Source: Clostridioides sp.
Lineage (GTDB): Bacteria; Bacillota; Clostridia; Peptostreptococcales; Peptostreptococcaceae
Direction of reading: 5' to 3'
Length of the DNA stretch: 64,000 nt
Assembly (NCBI GenBank): GCA_031261505.1
Contig: JAISJN010000004.1
Coordinates: forward strand, 124,001 to 188,000
Within the stretch, counting starts at the first letter, position 1. Each line of letters starts with the position of its first letter. The notes beneath the pieces were generated by a model. The model ran no database searches. It saw only the letters and a program-made list of their open reading frames with translations, and had not been told where the DNA came from. The position numbers and the translations under genes are program-made. Below are positions 8,234 through 16,434 of this stretch, piece after piece.

Positions 8234-10918
8234 ATGGAACAAAAATTTGATGCAATTGTTATTGGTGCCGGCAACGGGGGAATGTCTGGAGCATTGACGC
8301 TACAGAAGGCCGGTAAAAAAGTTTTACTAATTGAGCAACATTTCATTACTGGTGGATGCGGTTCATCATTTGTACGTGGTCGCTTTGAATTTGAAACCGG
8401 ACTTCATCAACTATACGGTATCGGTAACGATTTAAGTGGGAATATGGGGCCTCTGCATAAATTATTTGAAGAACTTGAAGTATGGGACAAGATTGAGTTT
8501 GTTCCACAAGAAGATGCTTATAGATTGGCATTTAAGGGAATGGGAGACGTAACATTGCCGAACACTCGCGAAAGTTTTGTTGCAACTCTTCAACATATGT
8601 TCCCTGATGAAGCTGAAAAGATAGCGGAATATCAAGAGTTAATTGACAAAATAGCCGTTGAACTCATGGGTGTCTACACTCTTATTTCAGAAGGAAAGGG
8701 ATTAAATGAAAAAGATTATCCACTACTTTATTCTGTTGGAACTAACACAGCATTAGACATGCTGAATAAGTATTTCAAAAATCCTATGTTAAGTGGTATT
8801 TATCAATGTCTCTACGGTTATCTAGGAATGCCTCCAGAAAGAGTGCCATTTGCTGTTTTAGGCGCGCTTTACGAACGCTCAGGCGGAACTTGGAATGTTC
8901 ACGAAACTTCTATGTCGATGTCTAATGCTGTAACAAACACATTTATAGATGAAGGCGGAACTTTGAAACTTCACTCTAGGGTTGAACAGATTTTGATCGG
9001 CGACAATAAGGTTGAAGGTGTTGTGACAGATGACGGCGAAAAATATTACGCACCGATTGTCCTATGTAATGCCAACAAAATAAATGCATATGTAGATATG
9101 ATAGACCCAGCAATTGTACCAGAAAAAGTATTTGACGACCTACGCGTATCAAAACCAGGTCAGTCGATATTTGCCCTTATGTTAGGTATGGATTGTACAG
9201 CTAAAGAACTCGGTATTGAAAACGGCACAAGCTTCCTAATGCAACCACCAGGATCTAGTAGACCTGTACCTTATGACGTAAACTTACGTTTAATGGAAGA
9301 TGTTCCAATGATTTATATTACATGTTACGATATAGATGATCCAAATTACAATGAACCTGGAACATGTACAGTGACATTGTTAGTCAGCAAAACAACACAA
9401 CCTTTCTTGGAAGTTGCACCTGAGCAGTATCACGATATGAAATTTGACTATGCAGAAAAAGTCTTGGATTACGTTGATGATTTCTATCCAGAAATTAGAA
9501 AACACATTGAAGAAATGGAAGTTGCTACACCTATGACACTTATGCACTACATAGGATCTCAAGATGGTGCTATTTACAGTGTCGATGGCCATATTAAAGA
9601 TTTAATAGCTAATAAGATGGAAGCTCGCTCGCCATTTGAAGGATTGTATTTCTGTGGATCAAGTCTATTGTATGGAGGTTTCCACACAACATTTATTTCA
9701 GGAAATACAGCTGCTAAATTAATATTAAAAGACCTAAAAGACGGTATTGTAGAAGCAAAACACGATTTTACAAATATGAATAACGTAGATGAAATATTTG
9801 CTGAAATAGCAGCTAGCAAACGCTATAACGACGACCACCGCTCGAGAAGAGGAAGAGTACGCCGTGGAGTAAACCTATTCCATCCAGATAAGATAGAAAT
9901 GCTCGTTACAGATATAATCGAAGAAACAAGCAAGGATAAAACAATAAGATTGACTCCAGTAAATGGATATATTCCACCGTTCCTACCTGGACAATACATC
10001 AATGTTCAAGTTGAAATCGATGGAGTAAAGACAAGCAATGCCTATAGTATTTCGTCTTCTAAGAAGGATAGAAAATACTATGATATTACAGTTCGTGCAA
10101 ACAAAGATGGATACGTTTCAAACTATTTGTTGAATGACTTAAAAATATCAGATAAGTTGACTACAAGTGCACCAGCTGGTAACTTCTATCAAATCAACGC
10201 CGTTCACGGAAATAAACTATGCTTTATAGCTGGTGGTAGTGGTATCACACCGTTTATAAGTATGTTGAGAAGCGATATAGATACATTGACACTCGATAAA
10301 GAGATAACTTTGATATATGGATGTGCAAAGAAGGATGAATTGATTTTCGATACATTCTTAAATGAACTAGCTGAAAAATATCCAAACTTCAATTATATAC
10401 CAGTGCTTTCGGAAGAAGAAATCGAGGGTGCGAAGAGTGGATTTATAACAAAAGAATTGATTCAAGAAGTATTGCCAGATTTTGAAGAAGACACATTCTT
10501 CCTATGTGGTCCGCAAAAATTATACGAATTTGTACAGGAGCAACTTAAGGAATTAAACGTTCCTGCTCGTAAGATTCGCACTGAAGTGCAAATGCCAACA
10601 AAAACACCTTGGCTTGAAGAAGGATGGCATAAAGATGTAAAACCTGAGGATGTCTTCAATATCAAATATACTAAAGGAACTCAAGTATATGAATTCAAGG
10701 CAAAAGCAGGCGATACTATAGTTGCATCTATGGAAAAAGCAGGGGTATTAAAAGATGTTTTATGCCGCAGTGGTGAATGTGGTATGTGCCGCTCTCGCTT
10801 AATGAATGGTGAAGTATTCCAGTTGCCTAGTGCTAAGGTACGTAGATCGGATAAACGCTATGGATATATTCATCCTTGCGTGTCTTACCCAATGAGCGAC
10901 TTGGAAATTATATTATAG
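8234..10918 (+). CDS. three-part redox fusion: phytoene-desaturase-like FAD oxidoreductase, FNR-type reductase, [2Fe-2S] ferredoxin
   Basis: This 894-residue protein joins three redox modules. Residues 1 to about 515 are a CrtI/retinol-saturase-like flavoprotein with a dinucleotide fold (VIGAGNGG near 10-17). Residues about 545-775 are a ferredoxin-NADP reductase-type domain with an AYSISSS flavin motif, GGSGITPF near 665 and CGPQ near 757. Residues about 790-894 are a plant-type [2Fe-2S] ferredoxin with CRSGECGMC near 842 and a last ligand in HPC near 880. The inferred electron path is NAD(P)H to FAD to Fe-S to the N-terminal flavin, driving saturation or desaturation of an unknown hydrophobic substrate. 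Arginine codons CGC and CGT are common here but rare in the neighbours, which suggests transfer. It is monocistronic. Confidence 0.85.
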   Translation: MEQKFDAIVIGAGNGGMSGALTLQKAGKKVLLIEQHFITGGCGSSFVRGRFEFETGLHQLYGIGNDLSGNMGPLHKLFEELEVWDKIEFVPQEDAYRLAFKGMGDVTLPNTRESFVATLQHMFPDEAEKIAEYQELIDKIAVELMGVYTLISEGKGLNEKDYPLLYSVGTNTALDMLNKYFKNPMLSGIYQCLYGYLGMPPERVPFAVLGALYERSGGTWNVHETSMSMSNAVTNTFIDEGGTLKLHSRVEQILIGDNKVEGVVTDDGEKYYAPIVLCNANKINAYVDMIDPAIVPEKVFDDLRVSKPGQSIFALMLGMDCTAKELGIENGTSFLMQPPGSSRPVPYDVNLRLMEDVPMIYITCYDIDDPNYNEPGTCTVTLLVSKTTQPFLEVAPEQYHDMKFDYAEKVLDYVDDFYPEIRKHIEEMEVATPMTLMHYIGSQDGAIYSVDGHIKDLIANKMEARSPFEGLYFCGSSLLYGGFHTTFISGNTAAKLILKDLKDGIVEAKHDFTNMNNVDEIFAEIAASKRYNDDHRSRRGRVRRGVNLFHPDKIEMLVTDIIEETSKDKTIRLTPVNGYIPPFLPGQYINVQVEIDGVKTSNAYSISSSKKDRKYYDITVRANKDGYVSNYLLNDLKISDKLTTSAPAGNFYQINAVHGNKLCFIAGGSGITPFISMLRSDIDTLTLDKEITLIYGCAKKDELIFDTFLNELAEKYPNFNYIPVLSEEEIEGAKSGFITKELIQEVLPDFEEDTFFLCGPQKLYEFVQEQLKELNVPARKIRTEVQMPTKTPWLEEGWHKDVKPEDVFNIKYTKGTQVYEFKAKAGDTIVASMEKAGVLKDVLCRSGECGMCRSRLMNGEVFQLPSAKVRRSDKRYGYIHPCVSYPMSDLEIIL

Positions 10919-10931
10919 AAGCTTGAGGTTT

Positions 10932-11022
10932 AACTTGAGAACTATGTCAACAGCTATACAGGTGGTGGGCATAGTTCTCATTTCAGTTATGGTCAAATCA
11001 ATAAACATGCAATCACCATTAC
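10932..11022 (+). repeat. dispersed two-hairpin repeat, plus orientation
   Basis: TTGAGAACTATG and CATAGTTCTCA form the first stem with an internal GGTGGTGGG arm; TTTCAG begins the weakened second hairpin and the unit ends GCAATCACCATTA. It lies just after the flavoprotein stop codon. Confidence 0.7.
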
Positions 11023-11080
11023 ACGCAATTAGCATTAAAAGAGTATTGTGATTCGAAAGTCTATGTAAATTAAAAACAAA

Positions 11081-11125
11081 TGGACCTCCATGATTGATTA
11101 TAAAATCTATGGAGGTCTATTTTAT
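11081..11125 (+). terminator. rho-independent terminator
   Basis: TGGACCTCCAT pairs with ATGGAGGTCTA (one G-T pair), followed by TTTTATT. It probably ends the transcript of the flavoprotein gene after reading through the repeat. Confidence 0.8.
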
Positions 11126-11215
11126 TAATCGATAATATTTTAATGACTTCAATAAAAATATTTCGCTCAAATGCAATATTTTCATACGTAAATTCATACT
11201 ACAGAATAAAAAATA

Positions 11216-11244
11216 TTGAGAAATTATCCAAACTATTATATAAT
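11216..11244 (+). promoter_or_regulatory. promoter of the glutamine synthetase gene, long leader
   Basis: TTGAGA (11216-11221) and TATAAT (11239-11244) have a 17-bp spacer. The leader of about 150 nt contains an interrupted palindrome TACGATAAT/ATTATTCGTA at about 11288-11314 that could be an operator or a leader hairpin. No T-box or known riboswitch core was recognised. Confidence 0.65.
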
Positions 11245-11403
11245 ATAGGAAATACACTATAAAAACACGAACAATTTTATTGTGAAATACGATAATGTTG
11301 GCATATTATTCGTAAATAAGCAAAATATTTTACATAAAAAATTGTAAAGATTCGAAAGAGCTTAGAAGTAATCTAAAAAATAATGTTTAGGAGATTTTAA
11401 AAG

Positions 11404-13302
11404 ATGAAGGATTTATTGTATGTAATCGAAAAAAACAAGTACAACACAGGTGAAATAAAGAACTTACTAAATCAAAATCCAAGCATCAGATTCGTATCTC
11501 TGATGGGGGTAGACCTAGGAGGAAATGCGACAGATGTAAAAATACCAATGGGAGTTTTCATAGAAGATATAGATAAGTTCTTGGCATCGACTATGCAGAC
11601 AGATGGATCAAGCGTTGAGTTGTACGAAATAGCTACATTGAATAATGCAAAGGTAGACCTTATGCCAGATTCAGATGCAAATTGGTATGTGGATTACAAT
11701 GTAGATAATATTGACGATGAAACAGGAAATCCGGTTGGAACGCTAATTATTCCAGCATATTTAATACACGATGAGAAGAAAGTATGCTCTAGAGGGATAC
11801 TTCAGAAAGCGGAAAAAAACTTCAAACATTCATTGATGACAATATTCAGAGAATATCCTGATATGATTAGAAATATAGGAATAGATGATGTAGATGATAT
11901 AGCTGATATAGAAATGACGACTGCTACAGAGCTTGAATTTTGGGTAAATACTCCAGAAGATAAGGCCAACTTAGAGAAACTACACGTATCACAAAGTTTG
12001 AAAGAGCAGTATTGGAAGAGGACAAGGGGAATAATAAGGACTTGTCTAGAAAAGACCTTGGTCGTAATTGAGCGTCTAGGAATAAACCCTGAGCTTGCAC
12101 ATAAGGAAGTTGGTGGTATACCGAGTTCTATAAGTATAGAAGGAAAGACAAACCACGCCATGGAGCAACTCGAAATATCTTGGAGGTTCTCAGATCCGAT
12201 TCAAGCCTGTGACAACGAACTGATAGTGAGAAATGTGATTGAAGATGTGTTCTCAACAAATGGTCTAGAGGTTACCTTCAAGGCAAAACCGATAGAGAGA
12301 GTCGCAGGGAGTGGTGGACATACTCATCTAGGGGTTAGTGCCAAGCTAAAAAACGGAGAAAACGTAAACCTATTTGGTCCAAAAGTTATGACAGAAGATT
12401 TTTTGAGCAAGATAGGTTATGGAGCAATAATGGGGCTACTCAAAAACTACGATGTAGTCAGCCCGATAGTCACATCTCTAAGCGATGAATTCAATAGGTT
12501 GGTTCCTGGATTTGAAGCACCTATATGTACGGTTGTATCGCTAGGACATAGCTACGGGATACCTTCTAGAAACAGGTCCGTGCTGGTCGGATATATAAGG
12601 GATATGAAAAACCCAAGGGCTACAAGATTTGAGCTAAGGGCTCCGAGTCCGCTATCTAACAAGTACTTAGTGAGTGCAGCCTGCTACCAAACAATGCTAG
12701 ACGGTATAGAAGCGGTTGCAAAAAGTGGACTAGACACCAAGGCTTTGGAAAAAGAGCTGTCTAAAGAGCCAGGTGAAGAAGGTTTCTACCTAGAAACAGA
12801 AAAGGCTTATAGAGATGAGCACAATATCTTCGAGCATTACTCTCAGGACGAATTAGATGCTAGGTTCTCAGTACTGCCAAGAACTGTATTTGAAAATATG
12901 AAAAACTTTGAGCCAAGCCAAGAAAAGCTTGCAGTTTTGAAGAAAAACGACGTTTTCTCAGATGTAATAATAAAATCATTCAGAATAGGTGCCTTGGATA
13001 AATGGCAGAAACAATTGAACTCTAGAGTTATAAATAAGGACTTAAAAATTCTAAGGGAAATAGAGAAAAAACACAATACCGACAGCATGGATGCCTTAGA
13101 TGAGGTAAATTGGAATACAATCTCTGATTTGAAATTCGATATGCTTAAGGACACTCTGACTAGGGAGTCACTGTTTACTAGAATAAACAACGCAGTTGAA
13201 AGTAAGGATTATCAAACTGCCTCAGACTTGCAGATCGAACTAAAGGATAAGATTAGTTTGATTCAAGAACTTTATATGTCTTACAAGAAAAATATATATT
13301 AA
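11404..13302 (+). CDS. glnA: glutamine synthetase with C-terminal extension
   Basis: The enzyme makes glutamine from glutamate, ammonia and ATP. Within 632 residues the catalytic features are TELEFWV near residue 181 (metal-binding Glu pair), AGSGGHTHLGVS near 305 (ATP/metal His), and SRNRSVLVGYI followed by ATRFELRAPSP near 395-420 (substrate arginines). It is longer than GlnA-type GSI (about 445 residues) and shorter than GSIII (about 700), and matches a clostridial branch of about 630 residues. The last 150 residues form a helical extension ending in a UVR-motif-like segment (SKDYQTASDLQIELK). No glnR or amtB gene is adjacent. Confidence 0.88.
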   Translation: MKDLLYVIEKNKYNTGEIKNLLNQNPSIRFVSLMGVDLGGNATDVKIPMGVFIEDIDKFLASTMQTDGSSVELYEIATLNNAKVDLMPDSDANWYVDYNVDNIDDETGNPVGTLIIPAYLIHDEKKVCSRGILQKAEKNFKHSLMTIFREYPDMIRNIGIDDVDDIADIEMTTATELEFWVNTPEDKANLEKLHVSQSLKEQYWKRTRGIIRTCLEKTLVVIERLGINPELAHKEVGGIPSSISIEGKTNHAMEQLEISWRFSDPIQACDNELIVRNVIEDVFSTNGLEVTFKAKPIERVAGSGGHTHLGVSAKLKNGENVNLFGPKVMTEDFLSKIGYGAIMGLLKNYDVVSPIVTSLSDEFNRLVPGFEAPICTVVSLGHSYGIPSRNRSVLVGYIRDMKNPRATRFELRAPSPLSNKYLVSAACYQTMLDGIEAVAKSGLDTKALEKELSKEPGEEGFYLETEKAYRDEHNIFEHYSQDELDARFSVLPRTVFENMKNFEPSQEKLAVLKKNDVFSDVIIKSFRIGALDKWQKQLNSRVINKDLKILREIEKKHNTDSMDALDEVNWNTISDLKFDMLKDTLTRESLFTRINNAVESKDYQTASDLQIELKDKISLIQELYMSYKKNIY

Positions 13303-13310
13303 ATTAGAAA

Positions 13311-13405
13311 TAACTTGAGATAAATGTCCCCCACCTCTAAATGTTGCGGACATTTATCTCATTTAACTGGAGGTTGAAATCCCCCACCACGCAATAATCA
13401 TTTAA
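13311..13405 (+). repeat. dispersed two-hairpin repeat, plus orientation
   Basis: TTGAGATAAATGTC and GACATTTATCTCA form a long stem. The second hairpin (GGAGGTTGAAATCC core) is followed by the variant tail GCAATAATCATTTAA. It lies right after the glutamine synthetase stop. Confidence 0.8.
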
Positions 13406-13472
13406 GAGAGAAAGCTCTAGGAGAGTTAGGAAGAATTTAAAAGAGCTCGAAAAATCTGCCTGAAAAACGCTG

Positions 13473-13511
13473 AAAAATCCGACGCATAATTAAGATGCAT
13501 CGGATTTTTTG
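13473..13511. terminator. bidirectional terminator
   Basis: AAAAATCCGA-GCAT pairs with ATGC-TCGGATTTTTT, between the convergent glutamine synthetase and glycosyltransferase genes. Confidence 0.92.
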
Positions 13512-13527
13512 AATTGAGATTTATTCT

Positions 13528-14643
13528 CTAAGCCCAATCGTCCTCTAAGATGTCGTTTATATAGTTAGGTATCAAATCCTGATATATAGTATGTCTTACA
13601 AATGTTAGATTTCTCTCCATATAATCAAATACGGAGTCGATTTTTCCGACGACTAAATCGTTCATAATGCCGACTAGTTCTTTTTCGGTCTTATAAACGA
13701 GACCTAGGCCATTGTCTATTATAAACTTAGCATTTTCAATCTCCTGACCTACCTTAGGGTATTTAACTATTACAGGAGTTTTCGAGTTAATCGCCTCAAA
13801 TAGTGTAGCACCGCCTGGCTTTGTTATCATTAAATCGCAGTTTTCAACTAAATCGGGCATGTTTTCTACAAATCCAAGCACCTCTATATTAGAGAGGGGA
13901 TTTTTCTCAGTTAGATAATGGTATAGTTTTTTATTGTTTCCAGTTACTATAGTTATCTTTATATCGGTTGAGTAGTCCCCGACAAAGGAGTCGAGCCACT
14001 TCATAAAGGATTCATCGACGTCGAAAAGACCTCGACCACCTCCGACTACGAGAATTCTGTACTTGTACTCAGAAGCGGTTTTTCTATCCATGAAGAATCT
14101 ATTGTCGACAGGGACTCCTGTCACCTTTATCCTCTCAGGATCGATTCCCTTGTTCATAAATCTATTTTTCACTTCCCTAGATGGAACGAAGTAATAATCG
14201 GTATTGGCATGTATCCACTCCTTACTGTTGACCACATCTGTTACGACAGTGATGACAGGCGTCGTGTTGTCTGGATGCTTGATCTTAAAATCATTTATAC
14301 ATTCACAGGCGACAGGGAAGGTAGATATAATTATGTCTGGTTTTATCTTCAATATGTACTCTGTAATCTTTGGAGAATAGAGCATATGCGCCAAATCGTA
14401 TTTTGTGTCCATATTCTTTCGGAAATAATAATACGAATTGTAAATAAGAGGAGTGTACCTCGTATTATTTTCGTATAGAGAAATCATAGGCTTGTTCATC
14501 TTTGGTACACTTATGCTTATGAAATTTCTAATCTTGATACGATACTCTGGATATTCTGCTAACACTAGATCCTTGATAGCCTTTGCAGCGCTAGTGTGAC
14601 CAGCACCAAAGGGGGCGGTTAGTATCAATATCGTCTTTTTCAA
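13528..14643 (-). CDS. MGDG synthase/UgtP-type glycosyltransferase (GT28)
   Basis: A 371-residue GT-B glycosyltransferase with an N-terminal MGDG-synthase domain (ILTAPFGAGHTSAA near residue 5) and a C-terminal nucleotide-sugar domain with the GT28 acceptor loop (TKPGGATLFEA near 260). By family it adds one or more sugars to diacylglycerol at the membrane, giving glycolipids that can anchor lipoteichoic acid. The start is taken as TTG at 14643: GGAGGTGA lies 6 bases upstream, whereas the ATG at 14670 has no ribosome site. The gene is monocistronic and divergent from the DtxR-family regulator. Confidence 0.85.
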   Translation of the reverse strand: MKKTILILTAPFGAGHTSAAKAIKDLVLAEYPEYRIKIRNFISISVPKMNKPMISLYENNTRYTPLIYNSYYYFRKNMDTKYDLAHMLYSPKITEYILKIKPDIIISTFPVACECINDFKIKHPDNTTPVITVVTDVVNSKEWIHANTDYYFVPSREVKNRFMNKGIDPERIKVTGVPVDNRFFMDRKTASEYKYRILVVGGGRGLFDVDESFMKWLDSFVGDYSTDIKITIVTGNNKKLYHYLTEKNPLSNIEVLGFVENMPDLVENCDLMITKPGGATLFEAINSKTPVIVKYPKVGQEIENAKFIIDNGLGLVYKTEKELVGIMNDLVVGKIDSVFDYMERNLTFVRHTIYQDLIPNYINDILEDDWA

Positions 14644-14853
14644 ATGAGTCACCTCCAACATTATATTCATAGAAGTATTATATCATCTGGATACAGTTTT
14701 ATACAAGTATTCATATTTTTACAGATTCAAGTATAAGCAAAGGTAGGGACTTTATGGTAATTTTTATTGTAACTATTCAGTTCATATGTTAGAATAACTA
14801 AAATACTAGTAAACTGATATTAAAGAAAGAAAATCATACAAGGGGGGATAATT

Positions 14854-15216
14854 TTGAAGACAAGGTCATCAGCAGAAGATTATCTAGAGACAATATTATT
14901 GCTATCTAAGAAAAAAGGTTTGGTAAGATCTATTGATATCGCTGAGGAACTAGGGTATTCAAAACCTAGCGTCAGTGTTGCTATGAAAAAACTAAAGGCA
15001 GATGGAATGGTAATTGTAGATGAATATGGATACATAAACCTCACAGGACAGGGTTTAAAAACGGCGAGCGAGGTCTATGATAGACATTCTGTGGTATTTA
15101 AACTGCTAGTGAGTATTGGTGTAAGTGAGGAAGTAGCTGAAGAGGACGCGTGTAAAATAGAGCATATACTCAGTGATGAAACATTTGACGCAATAAAAAA
15201 GAAGTTAAATTCCTAG
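14854..15216 (+). CDS. DtxR-family metal-dependent regulator, iron type
   Basis: This 120-residue repressor has an N-terminal winged helix (residues 1-65, IAEELGYSKPSVSVAMKKL as recognition region) and a metal-binding dimerisation domain. The ligand motif CKIEH near residue 100 matches the Cys-x-x-Glu-His of DtxR/IdeR rather than the Glu-x-x-Glu-His of MntR, pointing to Fe(II). There is no C-terminal SH3-like domain. A TTG start follows AGGGGGG. It precedes the feo operon and probably controls iron uptake; an inverted repeat GTTAG-N6-CTAAC at 15499 is a candidate operator. Confidence 0.88.
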   Translation: MKTRSSAEDYLETILLLSKKKGLVRSIDIAEELGYSKPSVSVAMKKLKADGMVIVDEYGYINLTGQGLKTASEVYDRHSVVFKLLVSIGVSEEVAEEDACKIEHILSDETFDAIKKKLNS

Positions 15217-15372
15217 ATTGCTGACAATAAAGAAAATATGTTAACGATAGCAAGTGATTGCAAGGAAAAACGTTGAGATAAAATTTCAAGCATTGATGGC
15301 AAGAAAAAATAAGGAGATAAAAGTTTAAGTAAGTGATGGTAAGAATAAAGAATGAAATTGATAAAAGTTATT
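15217..15372. repeat. four degenerate tandem units of about 40 bp
   Basis: Units begin near 15217, 15254, 15293 and 15333 with TGATTGC/TGATGGC/TGATGGT, followed by AAG, an A-rich core, GAGATAAAA or a similar string and TTTCAAG or GTTTAAG. They fill the gap between the DtxR-family gene and the feo promoter. No coding capacity is supported on either strand. Confidence 0.55.
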
Positions 15373-15465
15373 TGAATCAAGCGGCTACACCAGGCTAGGT
15401 TCAGATAGCTTTTATTATTCTCCTTAAATAATAAGGAAAAAATTAAAAAATACTTGAAAATGATA

Positions 15466-15494
15466 TTGACAATTATTATCATTATCAATATAAT
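15466..15494 (+). promoter_or_regulatory. feo promoter with overlapping Fur-like box
   Basis: TTGACA (15466-15471) and TATAAT (15489-15494) are perfect consensus boxes with a 17-bp spacer. The spacer with flanks, 15468-15486, read on the minus strand is GATAATGATAATAATTGTC and matches the classical 19-bp Fur box at 17 of 19 positions. An iron-loaded Fur would block this promoter directly. Confidence 0.85.
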
Positions 15495-15498
15495 AGTA

Positions 15499-15514
15499 GT
15501 TAGATAGGACTAAC
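15499..15514. promoter_or_regulatory. inverted repeat at the feo transcription start
   Basis: GTTAG (15499-15503) and CTAAC (15510-15514) are separated by 6 bp, just downstream of the -10 box. TTAG/CTAA half-sites recall DtxR/IdeR operators, although the spacing differs. It may be the site of the upstream DtxR-family regulator. Confidence 0.4.
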
Positions 15515-15612
15515 AAAGTCTTCGATATCTAGTTTTATCGGAGGATATACAGTCGATTTGAGGTGGGTAAACCCCACACGATGCAATCATTATTGAAAGA
15601 GAGGAGAGAAAA

Positions 15613-15825
15613 ATGATGCCCTTAACTATGGCTAAAGTAGGAGAAGCGAATAGTATCAAAAAAATTGGCGGAAAAGAAGAAACGAAAAAATTTCTTGCTA
15701 CACTGGGATTTGTACAAGGTAGTAATGTAACAGTAGTCTCTCAAATAAGCGGAAATGTGATTGTAAATGTAAAAGAATCAAGAGTAGCAATAAGCCGCGA
15801 GATGGCTAATAAAATTATGATATAG
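15613..15825 (+). CDS. feoA: FeoA domain protein, first copy
   Basis: A 70-residue SH3-like FeoA protein thought to bind the cytoplasmic G domain of FeoB and support Fe(II) uptake. The family pattern TLGFVQGSNVTVVSQ around residues 29-44 is clear. AGAGAGGAGAG precedes the ATG. It is first in the feo operon, 16 bp before a second feoA; in clostridia two FeoA genes often act with one FeoB. Confidence 0.92.
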   Translation: MMPLTMAKVGEANSIKKIGGKEETKKFLATLGFVQGSNVTVVSQISGNVIVNVKESRVAISREMANKIMI

Positions 15826-15841
15826 ATGGGGTGAATGCAAG

Positions 15842-16069
15842 ATGCAAACTTTGAAAACCGTAAAAGTCGGCGATAAGGTAAAGGTAACAAAAATAGCTGG
15901 CAAAGGAGCAACCAAACACCGTATTATGGAGATGGGAATTACCAAAGGGGTTGAAGTGTCAGTTAGAAAGGTTGCTCCACTAGGTGATCCAATACAGGTG
16001 ACAGTAAGGGGTTACGAGCTATCACTTAGAAAATCAGATGCAGAAATTATAGAAGTAGAAGCAGTGTAA
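15842..16069 (+). CDS. feoA: FeoA domain protein, second copy
   Basis: A 75-residue FeoA paralogue with the typical central segment MEMGITKGVEVSVRKVAPLG and a C-terminal GYELSLRKSDAE. It differs clearly from the first copy, so it is an old duplicate rather than a recent one. It lies between feoA1 and feoB, but the 362-bp gap to feoB is unusually long for the operon and holds a dispersed repeat copy and a hairpin. Confidence 0.93.
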   Translation: MQTLKTVKVGDKVKVTKIAGKGATKHRIMEMGITKGVEVSVRKVAPLGDPIQVTVRGYELSLRKSDAEIIEVEAV

Positions 16070-16195
16070 TAATCTGACAAACACTGGAGAGACAAAAATA
16101 GATAATTTTAGAGGATTACGATTAATACAAAAGAAAATGTATAATCAACAAAATATATAGAAGAATTAGAAAATATAGGAATAATAAATACTACT

Positions 16196-16288
16196 TTAAA
16201 TGGTGATTCATGTTTCAACGTTAGATATACCAATACTGAAATGAGAATTATACACACCACCTGTAGAGGTGGAGAACATCTTTCTAAA
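16196..16288 (-). repeat. dispersed two-hairpin repeat, minus orientation, inside the feo operon
   Basis: On the minus strand: AGAAAGATGTTCTCCACCTC, GAGGTGG loop, TATAATTCTCATTTCAGTATTGG, CCAATACTGA-type second arm weakened, then GTTGAAACATGAATCACCATTTAA. It is the only copy lying between two genes of one presumed operon (feoA2 and feoB). Confidence 0.65.
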
Positions 16289-16366
16289 ATTATGCTAAAT
16301 CTATGACTATACTTGAATAAATTAGTTAGTCGTAGCTAATCAAAAGAAAATTAAAATCAAGATTAA

Positions 16367-16434
16367 GAGAGGGGGATGCTACTAGATAAAATATAAATTC
16401 ACGATTGAGTATATTTTGAGTAGCAGAGCATATG
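16367..16434 (+). promoter_or_regulatory. split ribosome binding site of feoB bridged by a stem-loop
   Basis: The only Shine-Dalgarno site (GAGAGGGGG, 16367-16375) is 56 nt upstream of the feoB ATG at 16432. Between them TGCTACT (16377-16383) pairs with AGTAGCA (16419-16425) and AAAATATA (16388-16395) with TATATTTT (16410-16417), 15 perfect pairs with a 14-nt loop. When folded, the site lies about 7 nt from the ATG. An in-frame TAA at 16387 and a TGA at 16417 exclude an earlier start. Confidence 0.7.

Noticed and set aside
15213-15488. 91-codon minus-strand frame before feoA
   Set aside because: It lies in tandem repeats and in the feo promoter.
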